Shown: positions 7,292 to 15,861, numbered from the stretch's first letter. The stretch: 39,893 nucleotides of DNA from a virus (IMGVR_UViG_3300044684_000234:1-39893), one strand, 5' to 3'. Notes: generated by a model from the sequence alone, not told the origin. Program-made: numbers and translations.

Positions 7292-9160
7292 TCAGTCCAC
7301 CAGCTGCACGGCGCCGATGTCGTTGCGCGCGCCCGCCGGCACGCCGGTGCCCGCCTCGGGGAAGTCGATGCCGTAGTAGTCGAGATCCACCGCGAAGGGC
7401 TCCGCGGTTGTACAGGCGCCTATACCGGCGCCGCCGGCAAGGCAGTCCAGCAGGCGATTGGCGATGCTGTCGAAGTACGGGTCGCCGTAGATCCCGCTCG
7501 CGTCGATCGCGGGCACCGTGGTGTGCAGGCCGGCCTGGTCCCAATACAGGTTCTGCTCGACCGTGGCGGCGGTGGCCGTGGAGACAGTGCCGATGTCCAG
7601 AAACACCGTGCCGGCCGCAGAGGCGCCATCCGTCAGGGCAATGATGCTGTGCTTGAGCACCACGTCGCCCTTGTCCATCGCGTTGCCTTCCTGCGTGACG
7701 GCGGCCTTGAACGCGCTGGTGGCTGCGTCTGAGAGGATGGTCAGGTGCGTGAGGCGGTGGCGCGTGGTGTCGCGGCTGGCCTCGCCCCATCGCAGCGCGT
7801 TGCGGCTGCCGCTGGCGATGAGCACATTGCTCCAGGCGTCCAGCTCATCGATGCCTTGCGCGATGTTGAGGCAGTACTTGAGCGGTTTCTCCAGCCAGTT
7901 GTGGTGACACAGCATGCCGGTCATGTAGCCGCCGCCGCTGTCGTAATACTGCAGCGCGGAGCCGCCGGGGATGTCGTGAATCCAGTTGTAGGCGATCTCC
8001 ACCGAGTCGCTAGGCGCCACGTGGCCCTGGTCCATGTAGATGCCGTGGTTCTCCTTGTTGGCGGTGTCGGGCGTGAGCGTGTTGCGGTCGCAGTCGATGT
8101 CGTGGATGTGGTTGCCGAGGATCTTTCCGCGGCGGCTGGAGCCGGCGACGCCGCCGGCGCGCGCGTTGTTTGGCGTTGCGAGGATCGACAGCCACGGGCC
8201 CAGCTCGTTGCCGACCACCCACCAGTCGTCGGCATTGGTCTGCAGGTTGATCGGTGCGGCGTCCGCATTGGCCGAGGGGTCGCAGTCGATGCGCAGCTCC
8301 GACACCTCGAACCACTTGCCGTAGCCCTCGGCGCTTCGCTCGTCACTCGGACCTGTGATGCCACCGCCCCACCCGGCGGGCACATGGATGTGCACGTCGT
8401 GCGGCGCGTGCGCGAGGATGTCTCCCGGGTAGCTCGTGATGTGGATCGGCCCGGTGCCGGCCACGCCGGTGGGTGCGCTGCCCGTCTGCGTCTGAGGGCG
8501 CAGGAACTTGCCGTCGAAGCCAACGGTGTCGCTCCAGTCGCCACCCATCATCACGATGTCGTCACCGGCCTGGATGCCGGCGGTGGCGTCCCAAATGCCC
8601 CCGGTGAAGGGGTAGATCTGCGCGTATCGGAACGGGTGGGTGATGTCGTCGACCACGCCGCTGCCGTCGTCGCCGCTCAGTGACGCGAACCAGGTGCGCC
8701 CGGGGTTGACGATGACGGCCGCGGTGCGGATGTTGCTCATCACGCCGTTGACTTCGACGCCGACATCGAGCGGGTGACCCGCCACCATGCCCCCGCCGAG
8801 GCTGCCGACCTGCACGGTGATGCGGACCAGCTGATTGCGGTCATAGGTGCGGCTGCGCGACAGCTCGCGGTAGTTCGCAACCTCGTGCCACGCGTTGTCG
8901 CCCAGTGGGTCGCGCAGGAACACGCGCGCGCCCGCCGGCGTGCCAAGGTCAGATCGACGGCCCAGGCTGTAGCCGTAGATCCGCAGGAAGCTGCCGGCGT
9001 TGTACTGGCCGCCGGTGAGGCTGACGGCACGGCGGTTGAAAAACGCGATCCAAGGCCGCAGCTGGCGGCCGCTGGCCAGCGTGCCGTAGTAGTCCCAACT
9101 GCGTTTCTGGCCGTCCCACCCGGGCAGGTTCGGCCAATACTTGCTGTCGATGTTTGCCAT
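7292..9160 (-). CDS. Tailspike-like parallel beta-helix protein, probable polysaccharide depolymerase
   Basis: Protein of 622 residues. After about 150 N-terminal residues it contains runs typical of right-handed beta-helix proteins of the pectate-lyase type: KILGNHIHDIDCDRN, NHGIYMDQGH, VEIAYNWIHDIPGGSALQYY and MLCHHNWLEKPL, ending in a solenoid-capping DIGAVQLVD typical of such proteins. Asp- and His-rich turns around residues 350-430 could form a catalytic groove. It would degrade capsule or O-antigen at adsorption. No signal peptide is present. Its place inside the tail-tip cluster, between tape measure and J, is less usual than after J. One dispersed palindrome lies inside the gene. Confidence 0.7.
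   Translation of the reverse strand: MANIDSKYWPNLPGWDGQKRSWDYYGTLASGRQLRPWIAFFNRRAVSLTGGQYNAGSFLRIYGYSLGRRSDLGTPAGARVFLRDPLGDNAWHEVANYRELSRSRTYDRNQLVRITVQVGSLGGGMVAGHPLDVGVEVNGVMSNIRTAAVIVNPGRTWFASLSGDDGSGVVDDITHPFRYAQIYPFTGGIWDATAGIQAGDDIVMMGGDWSDTVGFDGKFLRPQTQTGSAPTGVAGTGPIHITSYPGDILAHAPHDVHIHVPAGWGGGITGPSDERSAEGYGKWFEVSELRIDCDPSANADAAPINLQTNADDWWVVGNELGPWLSILATPNNARAGGVAGSSRRGKILGNHIHDIDCDRNTLTPDTANKENHGIYMDQGHVAPSDSVEIAYNWIHDIPGGSALQYYDSGGGYMTGMLCHHNWLEKPLKYCLNIAQGIDELDAWSNVLIASGSRNALRWGEASRDTTRHRLTHLTILSDAATSAFKAAVTQEGNAMDKGDVVLKHSIIALTDGASAAGTVFLDIGTVSTATAATVEQNLYWDQAGLHTTVPAIDASGIYGDPYFDSIANRLLDCLAGGAGIGACTTAEPFAVDLDYYGIDFPEAGTGVPAGARNDIGAVQLVD
7410..7425. repeat. Dispersed palindrome, site 2
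   Basis: GTACAGGCGCCTATAC, 15 of 16 to the consensus, inside the tailspike coding sequence. Confidence 0.7.
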
Positions 9161-9163
9161 GGC

Positions 9164-9559
9164 TCAGGCTGCGGGATTGGTGCTGCTCGGCCCGGTGATC
9201 AGGCGCAGGTTGAGATTCACGAGGTAGGTACCCTCCTCGAAGTGGTGCGGCGGCGGGTCAACGAACGCGGCCTCCCACCACTCCATGCCGGTGCTGTAAG
9301 CGTCGCCCGGCACCTCCACGTAGAAGCTCAGGGTGCCGACCACCGTGGTGCTCTCGAAGAAGTCCCAGAAGATGTCGAAACCGGCTTGGTCCAGGCGCGT
9401 GCTGGCCTGCATGAAGCGGGGCGTGGTAGTGAACTCGCGCTCGACGCGGTCGGGCCCCGTTTCCACGGGCTGCCGGTTCATGGCCGTCATGCCCGAGCGC
9501 CGGCAGTCCTCGGCGCGGAACGCCGGCAGCGTGGCCGGGTAGCTCAGCGTGGTGCTCAT
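9164..9559 (-). CDS. Minor tail protein, small tail-tip domain
   Basis: Protein of 131 residues (LSYPATLPAFRAEDCRRSG at the start, EGTYLVNLNLRLITGP near the end). It resembles in layout the C-terminal domain of the protein at 5755-7290: a Pro/Arg-rich N-terminal strap, a helical DIFWDFFE segment and a closing beta-hairpin that ends in an LxLRLI-type strand. It directly follows the tape measure gene, where lambda M-type minor tail proteins are found, so a role at the distal tail ring is likely. The gene starts one base after a dispersed palindrome, which also spans the tape measure stop codon. Confidence 0.65.
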   Translation of the reverse strand: MSTTLSYPATLPAFRAEDCRRSGMTAMNRQPVETGPDRVEREFTTTPRFMQASTRLDQAGFDIFWDFFESTTVVGTLSFYVEVPGDAYSTGMEWWEAAFVDPPPHHFEEGTYLVNLNLRLITGPSSTNPAA

Positions 9560-9575
9560 GTTCAGGCGCCTGTGA
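9560..9575. repeat. Dispersed palindrome, site 3
   Basis: GTTCAGGCGCCTGTGA, 13 of 16 to the consensus, spanning the tape measure stop codon and abutting the next start codon. Confidence 0.5.
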
Positions 9576-12006
9576 AGCGCGGCCGCAGCGGCGACCCGGC
9601 CACCGGGTTGATGCCCGTGCGCGAATTGAGCGCGCGTCCCAAGCTGCTGCGGCCGCTGGCCACGCGCGCCGCCAGCGCGTCCTCCACCGCCTCCAGCGTC
9701 ACGTCGAAGCCGCCGTCCTGGCGGCGCTGCACGCGCGCATTGGCTTGCGTGCCGGTGTTGTTGATCACATTGATCGACGGCATTTGCACGCTGACCGACT
9801 GCACGGCGCCGCCGCCGTTGTTGCGGTTGCGCGGGTCGTAGGGCGTGAGCACCTCCTCGCCCTTGCGCAGGATGGCCGGCACCTCGTCGGGCGCAAGGCC
9901 GGCGATGCCGCCGGTGTGGTAGCGCCAGGCGCCAGCGAACATCGACGGGTGCACGCCGCGGGTTTCGCCCACCGCGCCCACGATGCCGCCGCTGTGCACC
10001 ACGATGGCCTCCGACGCCGAGCTGGCACCGGCGCCGCTCCCGGCGGCACCACTGCCCGCGCCGACGAAGCCGCTGAACAGCTGGAAGATCTGCGAGAGCA
10101 TGGGCCGGATCACGTTGATCCGCAGCACCTCGCGGATGAAGTCGTTGACGAAGCCGTTGCCCTTGACCAGCATGTTGGCCAACTCGCCATCGAGGTTGCC
10201 GAGCGCGTCGTGCACCGCCTGGGCCGTGGCGTCGCCGGCCTGCTTGGCCTCGTCGATGTACTGCTGCAGGCCGCGGCGCGCGCCGGCGTAGGGATCGTCG
10301 GCAAAGGTGTCCTGCTTGGCGTTGGCCTGGTCGAAGATCTGTTCGCGCTCGCGCAGCAGCTCCAGCTCGCGCTTGCGCAGCTCCAGCTCGTCGGACGTGG
10401 CGCCCATGGCCTCCAGCGCCGCGATCTGCTCCTGCTTGTGGGCGATGGCCTCGTCCATGCGGGCGCGCGTGAGCGCGCGGAGCTGGCTCTGCGTGAGGCC
10501 GATTTCCTCGGCCTGGTCGCGCGCAGCCTTGTTCTCATCGGTCAGGCGCTGCACGCTCTCGGCGACGGCGCGGTTGTCGGCCTCGGTGAGCTGCAGGCCT
10601 TGCTGACGCTGCTTGCCCAGGCGCGCCAGGTATTCCTCGGCCCCGGTGCCGGCCACCTTTGCCAGCTCGGCGTTGTATGCCGCCGTGGCGTCGACGAGTT
10701 CCTTGGTCAGCTCGGCCTTCCGCTTGTCGTCGGCGAGGCCCATCGCCTGCCCGATCGCGGCCTTTTCGCGCTCGAAGTCGGTCTTGAGCTGCTCCAGGTA
10801 GGCGTCACGGATGCGCTGGCTGGCGTCGTAGTAGTCGGCATCGTCCATCAGGCCGGCCGCCTGGTACTGCTTCAACGCGGCGTTGCGCGCGTCATAAAGC
10901 GCCTTCTCCTGCTCGATGACCTTCTTGGTGCGCTCGATCTCAACATCGCCCATCAGGTCCGGCTTGGGCGGCGTGACCGGCGGCTTGACCGTGTCCGGGT
11001 TGACGAAGCCCCGGCCGCCACCGGCAGCGCCGTCGGTGATGCCGAGCAGCTGGGCCCGCGCCTTCTTGTATTCGGCGATGGCCGCGGGCAGCTCGGTGTC
11101 CACGATCTGCTTGAGGCGCGCTGCGCGCCGGCCCGTATCAGCATTCATCGGATCACGATCGAGCATGGCCCGCAGCGTGTCGCGCTCCGACGCCAGGTCG
11201 CGCATCTGCTTGCCGATGTCGGCCATGGCCTTGGTGTCGAAGAACTGCTTGTCGAAGCCGAACAGCGCTAGGAAGCCTTCCTTGTTGCCCTTCTCCAGCA
11301 GCTTGTTGATGGACGGCAGCAGGTCACCAGCAAGCGAGCGGGCAGCGTCAAGGCTGTTCTTCTTCATCGACGCGAGCTGGTTGTTGAACGTCTCCACCTG
11401 CTCGGCCTGCTCGGTGCTGACCTTGCCCACCAGCCGCTCGGTGTCGGCCAGGTCTTTAAGCAGCGGGCCGGCTTCTCCCACCGACTTACCGAACAGCGTG
11501 GCGACGAGGCGCGCCTTGGCTGCGTCGTCCGCATAGCCGCCGAGCGCCTTCGCGACTTCGTGCACGGCTTCCGCCGGGTCTTTGCTGCGCAGCTCGTCGA
11601 CCGACAGGCCGATCGCCTTGAGCGCGAGCTGCACCTCAGCATTCGGCGTGGTTTCCTTCAGCTGCTGATTCAGCTTCAGGACCATCATGCTGAGCGTGTC
11701 GAACGACTTGCCATGGCGCAGCGCCACGTCCTCCAGGCCGCTGAGCGCTTCCACCGTCGAGCCGGAGGCCTCGGCCAGGTCTTTCAGCGCGTCGACGGTC
11801 TCCAGCGCCTGGTGGCCCATCTCGATGAGGTGATCGGCCACCTCCAGCAGGCCGAGGCCCTCCAGCGTGGCCTTCATGAACTCCAGCGCCTCGCCCATTT
11901 GCTTGGCGCCTTCGGTCACCACCGACTTGGCCTCGGCCATGTCGGCACGCAGGCGCGCCACGTTGGCGTACAGGTCGATTTCGAGGGTGCCGATGTTCAT
12001 GCTCAT
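9562..12006 (-). CDS. Tail tape measure protein
   Basis: Protein of 814 residues that sets tail length and is ejected with the DNA. It is dominated by long heptad-rich helices (roughly residues 20-240 and 340-620), with an Ala/Gly-rich hydrophobic stretch near residue 665 (FSGFVGAGSGAAGSGAG). It ends in a lambda H-like tail with HTGGIAGLAPDEVPAILRKG and EEVLTPYDPRN. An internal PPVTPPKP linker separates the two helical halves. The start overlaps the stop of the chaperone T frame (ATGA). The length predicts a tail of roughly 120 nm, using the usual 1.5 angstrom per residue rule. Confidence 0.92.
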   Translation of the reverse strand: MSMNIGTLEIDLYANVARLRADMAEAKSVVTEGAKQMGEALEFMKATLEGLGLLEVADHLIEMGHQALETVDALKDLAEASGSTVEALSGLEDVALRHGKSFDTLSMMVLKLNQQLKETTPNAEVQLALKAIGLSVDELRSKDPAEAVHEVAKALGGYADDAAKARLVATLFGKSVGEAGPLLKDLADTERLVGKVSTEQAEQVETFNNQLASMKKNSLDAARSLAGDLLPSINKLLEKGNKEGFLALFGFDKQFFDTKAMADIGKQMRDLASERDTLRAMLDRDPMNADTGRRAARLKQIVDTELPAAIAEYKKARAQLLGITDGAAGGGRGFVNPDTVKPPVTPPKPDLMGDVEIERTKKVIEQEKALYDARNAALKQYQAAGLMDDADYYDASQRIRDAYLEQLKTDFEREKAAIGQAMGLADDKRKAELTKELVDATAAYNAELAKVAGTGAEEYLARLGKQRQQGLQLTEADNRAVAESVQRLTDENKAARDQAEEIGLTQSQLRALTRARMDEAIAHKQEQIAALEAMGATSDELELRKRELELLREREQIFDQANAKQDTFADDPYAGARRGLQQYIDEAKQAGDATAQAVHDALGNLDGELANMLVKGNGFVNDFIREVLRINVIRPMLSQIFQLFSGFVGAGSGAAGSGAGASSASEAIVVHSGGIVGAVGETRGVHPSMFAGAWRYHTGGIAGLAPDEVPAILRKGEEVLTPYDPRNRNNGGGAVQSVSVQMPSINVINNTGTQANARVQRRQDGGFDVTLEAVEDALAARVASGRSSLGRALNSRTGINPVAGSPLRPRFTGA

Positions 12007-12284
12007 GCTTGCTCCCGGCGCTGCTGCGCCATCACTTCAGCGGCTTTGCGGTCCATGGCCTTGAGGCTGTCCAACTCCCAGCCGGTCAGCTCCACGCCGT
12101 GCAGTTGCTGCCACGCGGCGATCTCGCTCGGCGGGATGGGGTTGAGGGGCGAGAGGTCGACGAACGCGGCCCACACGGTGGAGGCGTGGGCCGGGATCTC
12201 CTGACGCAGCCGCGGGTCCGGGATGCCGGTTTGCCGCGCGGCGCTCTGCAGGTGCTGCCGCAGGGTGCAGCCGTCAGGCTGCAC
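12003..12284 (-). CDS. Tail assembly chaperone, T frame (made as a G-T fusion)
   Basis: The ATG-initiated part gives 93 residues with VWAAFVDLSPLNPIPPSEI and AAWQQLHGVELTGWELDSL, typical of the downstream tail chaperone frame between tail tube and tape measure genes. The frame is open further upstream to the T run at 12344-12348 and there reads YQRLRDELIAAAEREYQLL, which looks like genuine protein. It is therefore most likely expressed as a -1 frameshift extension of the upstream G protein, as in lambda G/GT. It helps load the tape measure into the growing tail. Confidence 0.8.
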   Translation of the reverse strand: MQPDGCTLRQHLQSAARQTGIPDPRLRQEIPAHASTVWAAFVDLSPLNPIPPSEIAAWQQLHGVELTGWELDSLKAMDRKAAEVMAQQRREQA

Positions 12285-12319
12285 GGCGAGCAGCTGGTAT
12301 TCCCGCTCCGCGGCGGCGA

Positions 12320-12754
12320 TCAGTTCGTCGCGGAGGCGCTGATAAAAAGCTCGCGCTTCTGCATAGCCTCGACAACCTGGTCGCGCAGCCAGCGCCGGTC
12401 GGGATCTGCGTACAGCGCGCGGGCCGCCTCGGCGCTGAACGGCAGCGGCTGGCCGCCCATCACCAGCGACCAGTCGCGCGTGGCGGCGACCAGGTCATCG
12501 AGCTGCTCGGCCTCCTGCTCGATCGGATCGATCACGGGCAGCTTGCCGTTGTTGGCCAGCTCGGCGCGCATGCGGCGCTGGCGATCGAAGGAACGGCGCT
12601 TGCGGTCGGGGTCTTCCGGGCCCGCGAGCGTGATGGTGGCCGTGGTGGGCGCGCCAGTGAGCGGATGGCGCAGCTTGAACACGCCGAGGGTTACGTCCTT
12701 GAACGCGGCGATGTCGAACGCGGCGTCGGCCGCTTGGGTGGTGGTGTCGGTCAT
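12320..12754 (-). CDS. Tail assembly chaperone, G frame
   Basis: Protein of 144 residues, acidic and helical, starting MTDTTTQAADAAFDIAAFKD. It carries VFKLRHPLTGAPTTATITLAGPEDPDRKRR, a segment typical of phage tail assembly chaperones. The frame terminates 8 codons after a CTT TTT codon pair; shifting there by -1 yields the G-T fusion. It is needed for tail assembly but is absent from virions in characterised relatives. Confidence 0.8.
   Translation of the reverse strand: MTDTTTQAADAAFDIAAFKDVTLGVFKLRHPLTGAPTTATITLAGPEDPDRKRRSFDRQRRMRAELANNGKLPVIDPIEQEAEQLDDLVAATRDWSLVMGGQPLPFSAEAARALYADPDRRWLRDQVVEAMQKRELFISASATN
12343..12349 (-). promoter_or_regulatory. Programmed -1 frameshift site for G-T
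   Basis: On the minus strand the bases are CTTTTTA, read CTT TTT A in the G frame. A tRNA on TTT can slip back one base within the five-T run. The G frame is codon phase 12754, the T frame is shifted by -1, and the T frame is open from this point. The heptamer is not the classic GGGAAAG of lambda. Confidence 0.7.
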
Positions 12755-12788
12755 GGGGATGTGCGGAGTGGGTGGGTGTAATGCCCGT

Positions 12789-12834
12789 GCCCGGCCTGGT
12801 CGCTGCCAACAACTGCAGCGAGCCAGGACCGGGC
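12789..12834 (-). promoter_or_regulatory. Strong hairpin between tail tube and chaperone genes
   Basis: Arms 12789-12806 and 12815-12834 pair almost perfectly (two single-base bulges) around an 8-base loop. There is no T run on either strand, so it is not a clear terminator. It may act as mRNA processing or stability element that keeps tail tube mRNA abundant relative to chaperone mRNA. Confidence 0.55.
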
Positions 12835-12857
12835 CGGTTGCAAATGCGTTGCCGCGA

Positions 12858-14081
12858 TCAGGCCGCGGAGTCCTGCACGACGAGCGTGGTCTGCTCTGCC
12901 GTGGTGCCGGTGCCCCCGGCGCTGTTGTAGAGCGCAGTGAACGGGCAGGTCATGACGATCCCGCCTTCGCCGTCGTTCATGCTGGCGCCGCTCAGCTTCA
13001 GGCGCGGGAGCACCAGGCTGAGGAAATCGCTGTTGGCGGTGTCGTCGGCCGTGAGCGCGAGATACAGGTCCAGCTCGGTCTCGTTGTCGAAGGCGTCGTA
13101 GAAGGTGGAGTCGGCCAAGTAGACGGTGAGCTGTCCAGACGCCTGGAGTCGGCCGGCGAAGCTGAACGGGAGGACGTTGCTGCCCACCACCGGGTCGCCG
13201 CTGCGGTTGCCGTTGATGGTGGCCTGCGCGCCGGTGACGGTGGCGACACGTGTGCCGCCGGCCACGAGCATGCCGTTGACCGCGGCCATGATGCCGGTGG
13301 TGGTTGCGGCCGCTGCGGCGTCGAAATACTGCGCGCTGCCCTTCTGGCCCAGGTTCTGGCCCACGAACTGGGTTTCGATCGTGGCCATGCCGGTGGGCGG
13401 CAGGTTCAGCGTGATCTGCGTGGGCATGCAGCCGGTGAACACGTGGCTGATGCCCACGTCGGCATACCAGTGCTCGATGGCGTAGTCGATGGCCGTCTGA
13501 CCGCTGGAGGGCATGAAGGTCTTCTTGCCGGCCACCGCGAGCGTGGCCGCGGCAATCGGGCCCTCGGCGGTCAGCGTGCTGCCGTTGAGCACCATGACGG
13601 TGGCCACCAGCGCGGTGAGGTTCACCACCACCAGGTTCTTGTTGAGGTTGGCGGCGTTGAATGCGCCCGCAGTGAGGCGCACCACGTCGCCCTTCTTGAA
13701 GCCGTCAGTGATGAACGAGCCGGCGTCGCGGGTGATCGTGTAGGTGCTGCCAGCGCCGGCCGCGATGGTGAGGTTGAGGCCGGCGTCGACTTCGCCCGCA
13801 GTGAAGTCGCGGCGCAGCGCGGCGGCGAAGAAGTCGGAGTAGGTGCCGGCGGACAGCTCGCCCTGGATGGAACCGCTCACGCGACGCACGCCGTGGCGCA
13901 CGTCCTGGTCCTGCATGTGGGTGTTGATCTCGTTGGACTTGTAGATATCCTTCGTGAGGTTCAACGTGGACTGCGTGCGGCGCAGCAGCTGGCCGCCTGC
14001 GTTGCTGGGCAGTGCACCGTAGGCGCCGGTGTTGCGCTTGAAGGCGACTTGCTTGTAGACGCCTGCTGCGGGATTGGTCAT
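12858..14081 (-). CDS. Major tail tube protein
   Basis: Protein of 407 residues. The start MTNPAAGVYKQVAFKRNTGAYG, the RRTQSTLNLTKDIYKSNEI segment, the RRVSGSIQGELSAGTYSDFF segment and the C-terminal phage tail domain match siphophage major tail subunits. Those proteins polymerise in hexameric rings around the tape measure. It lies between the DUF3168 neck gene and the chaperones. A Gly/Ala/Thr-rich middle (around residues 215-300) suggests an inserted surface domain, as in other long tail tube proteins. It is followed by the hairpin at 12789-12834. Confidence 0.85.
   Translation of the reverse strand: MTNPAAGVYKQVAFKRNTGAYGALPSNAGGQLLRRTQSTLNLTKDIYKSNEINTHMQDQDVRHGVRRVSGSIQGELSAGTYSDFFAAALRRDFTAGEVDAGLNLTIAAGAGSTYTITRDAGSFITDGFKKGDVVRLTAGAFNAANLNKNLVVVNLTALVATVMVLNGSTLTAEGPIAAATLAVAGKKTFMPSSGQTAIDYAIEHWYADVGISHVFTGCMPTQITLNLPPTGMATIETQFVGQNLGQKGSAQYFDAAAAATTTGIMAAVNGMLVAGGTRVATVTGAQATINGNRSGDPVVGSNVLPFSFAGRLQASGQLTVYLADSTFYDAFDNETELDLYLALTADDTANSDFLSLVLPRLKLSGASMNDGEGGIVMTCPFTALYNSAGGTGTTAEQTTLVVQDSAA
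14053..14068. repeat. Weak dispersed palindrome
   Basis: TTGTAGACGCCTGCTG shares the AGACGCCTG core but only 11 of 16 positions with the consensus. It lies at the start of the tail tube gene and is listed as doubtful. Confidence 0.2.
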
Positions 14082-14096
14082 GGTTGGCTCCTGTAA

Positions 14097-14501
14097 TCAG
14101 GTTGCGGGGTCGTAGAAGGTGACGAGCCAATCGACGCTTTGCAGCGTCACACCGCGGTCGTCGTCGCGTTGATCGGGGCCTTCAAGGCTGCGGGTGATGC
14201 TGGTGACGCTCACGCCATCCACCGTGCCGCGCTGGTAGCGCAGCGCCTGCCACACGGCGCGCATGATCTGCTTCTTGGTGGCGTAGTCCGCCGCGAGCAC
14301 GGTGACCTGGATGCGCGCCTTGACCAGGTCGCCGGCGCGCGCGTCGAGCACCGGCGCGTCGGTGCTGCTCACGGCCTCGATCACGATGGCCGGGAGCGCG
14401 CAGTTCTGCGGCAGCTGCTCGGGATAGATGCGATCGGCCACAAAGCCGGTCACGGTGGCATCCGCCTTCAGCAAGGTGTTGATGACCTTCTCTGCACTCA
14501 T
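14097..14501 (-). CDS. Tail completion protein, DUF3168 family
   Basis: Protein of 134 residues. The start (MSAEKVINTLLKADATVTGFV), ADRIYPEQLPQNCALPAIVIE and the closing LQSVDWLVTFYDP match DUF3168, the tail terminator or completion family placed just before the major tail gene in HK97-like phages. It should cap the tail at the head-proximal end. The gene is separated by 4 bp from the HK97 gp10-like gene, so the two are probably co-translated. Confidence 0.82.
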   Translation of the reverse strand: MSAEKVINTLLKADATVTGFVADRIYPEQLPQNCALPAIVIEAVSSTDAPVLDARAGDLVKARIQVTVLAADYATKKQIMRAVWQALRYQRGTVDGVSVTSITRSLEGPDQRDDDRGVTLQSVDWLVTFYDPAT

Positions 14502-14505
14502 CGAG

Positions 14506-14979
14506 TCACTCCGAAGGCGTGTTGATGCCCTGCTTCGTCAGGCGCTTGCGGATGTAGTCGGCCACGGCATTGGCGGCTGCGACCCAGCCGGCGTCGAGTG
14601 CCACGCGCATGAACGGCTTTTTCTGCGCGCCGGGGTGGTTGACCACCTCGCGGAACAGGCCGGCCAGGAACAGGCTCTTGCGGTTCTTTGGCTTGATGAA
14701 GTGAGCCGCGGTGCCGAACTCCACCAGGCGCGCATACCAGGCCTTGGCATTACCGGCCTTGACCGCCGCCTTGACCACGCCGCCCTTCACGCTGGTGCTG
14801 ATGCGCAGGCTGTCGCGCAGGTCGCCGCTCGCGACGGGCACGTGCTGCTTGGCTTCGTCCAGGAAGACCTTGGCGCCGGCGCGCATGGCGCCGCGCATGA
14901 TGTTGCGCTCCAGCTTCTCGGGCAGCTGGTCCAGGGCCTGCTGCAGCTCGCGCAGGCCCTTGATGTCTTCAACCGCCAC
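14506..14979 (-). CDS. Neck protein, HK97 gp10 family
   Basis: Protein of 157 residues. It begins with IKGLRELQQALDQLPEKLERN and has VPVASGDLRDSLRIS and WYARLVEFGTAAHFIKPK, the hallmark segments of HK97 gp10-like neck proteins. The basic C-terminus (YIRKRLTKQGINTPSE) is typical. It joins head and tail together with its two neighbours and overlaps the preceding head closure gene by 11 bp. Confidence 0.87.
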   Translation of the reverse strand: MAVEDIKGLRELQQALDQLPEKLERNIMRGAMRAGAKVFLDEAKQHVPVASGDLRDSLRISTSVKGGVVKAAVKAGNAKAWYARLVEFGTAAHFIKPKNRKSLFLAGLFREVVNHPGAQKKPFMRVALDAGWVAAANAVADYIRKRLTKQGINTPSE

Positions 14980-15322
14980 TGCTGTATTGCTCGCAGGTGA
15001 GGATGTGGCCGTCGCCCACGGCGGTGTCGACGATGGAGACGATCTCCAGCACCTTGCCGTCCCACAGCTTCACGCGCATGGTGCCGTCCAGGCCTGGCAC
15101 GGTGCGCAGCTTGATGCGGTAGGTGCGCGTGGCGATGCGCTCGTTGGCGGTGGCCTTCTCGGCGCCGAGCTGCTGCACGACGTTGGCCCAGCGCTCTGCG
15201 AAGACGTTGCTCCAGTCGGCCACCTCCTCGCCGTAGTCCGGGTCGCGGGTGATGGTCTTGCTGAGGATCTGGATGCGCTTGTCCAGCTCCTCGGCCGCGA
15301 TGAAGGGATAGACCGTGGTCAT
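14969..15322 (-). CDS. Head closure (head-tail joining) protein
   Basis: Protein of 117 residues, start MTTVYPFIAAEELDKRIQI. It contains DYGEEVADWSNVFAERWANV and TYRIKLRTVPGLDGTMRVKL, matching the phage head-tail joining family (gp16/HK97 gp7-like). Its ATG overlaps the stop of the connector gene (ATGA). The frame is open for another 340 bases upstream, but that part is an out-of-phase shadow of the connector gene, so the start at 15322 is preferred. Confidence 0.83.
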   Translation of the reverse strand: MTTVYPFIAAEELDKRIQILSKTITRDPDYGEEVADWSNVFAERWANVVQQLGAEKATANERIATRTYRIKLRTVPGLDGTMRVKLWDGKVLEIVSIVDTAVGDGHILTCEQYSSGG

Positions 15323-15861
15323 GCGAACACCCGGTGCGGGTCGAGCATGCGGTCGTACATGGGCGTCCAGTCCTCGCTCGGGCGGTAGAGCGTGCGCAGG
15401 CGCAGCAGCATCCAGGTCTTGATGGCCTGGGGCACCGAGGCGGCGTCGGCGTAGCCGGTGGTGTAGGTGATGGAGACGGCGTTGGCCACGTCCTCGGTGG
15501 CAGGCCATTCGACGCCGTAGGCCGGCAGCAGGAAGCCCGGCAAGTAGTCGGGATCGAGCGTGTAGGCGGTGGGGTCCAGCGTCTGCTGCACGCCGTCGGT
15601 GTCGATGTAGGTGACCGCGGTCACCGCGACGATCGGCGGGTTGGCGAGCTGGATGGCGTCGCACGGGAACTCATCGAGCAGCAGCTGCCAGGTCTGCGGC
15701 ATGAGCGAGCGGCGCAGCTCGTGCTCCACCTCCTCGCGCACGGCGGTGATGAAGCCGCTGATGCGGTCGTCTTCCAGCGTGTTCTCGACGCGCAGTTCGA
15801 GCTTGGCCTGGTCGAGCGTGATGGGCTCCGCAGTGGGAGCCACGGTGCGGCGAAATGTCAT
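15319..15861 (-). CDS. Head-tail connector, gp6-like adaptor
   Basis: Protein of 180 residues. EPITLDQAKLELRVENTLED, ISGFITAVREEVEHELRRSL and QTWQLLLDEFP are characteristic of gp6-like adaptor proteins that form a ring below the portal. The C-terminal IKTWMLLRLRTLYRPSEDW fits too. In most HK97-like phages this gene directly follows the capsid gene; here three extra virion genes separate them. Confidence 0.88.
   Translation of the reverse strand: MTFRRTVAPTAEPITLDQAKLELRVENTLEDDRISGFITAVREEVEHELRRSLMPQTWQLLLDEFPCDAIQLANPPIVAVTAVTYIDTDGVQQTLDPTAYTLDPDYLPGFLLPAYGVEWPATEDVANAVSITYTTGYADAASVPQAIKTWMLLRLRTLYRPSEDWTPMYDRMLDPHRVFA

Noticed and set aside
12009-14096. 695-codon rightward frame over the tail tube and chaperone genes
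   Set aside because: Low-complexity composition, and the leftward genes are well supported.
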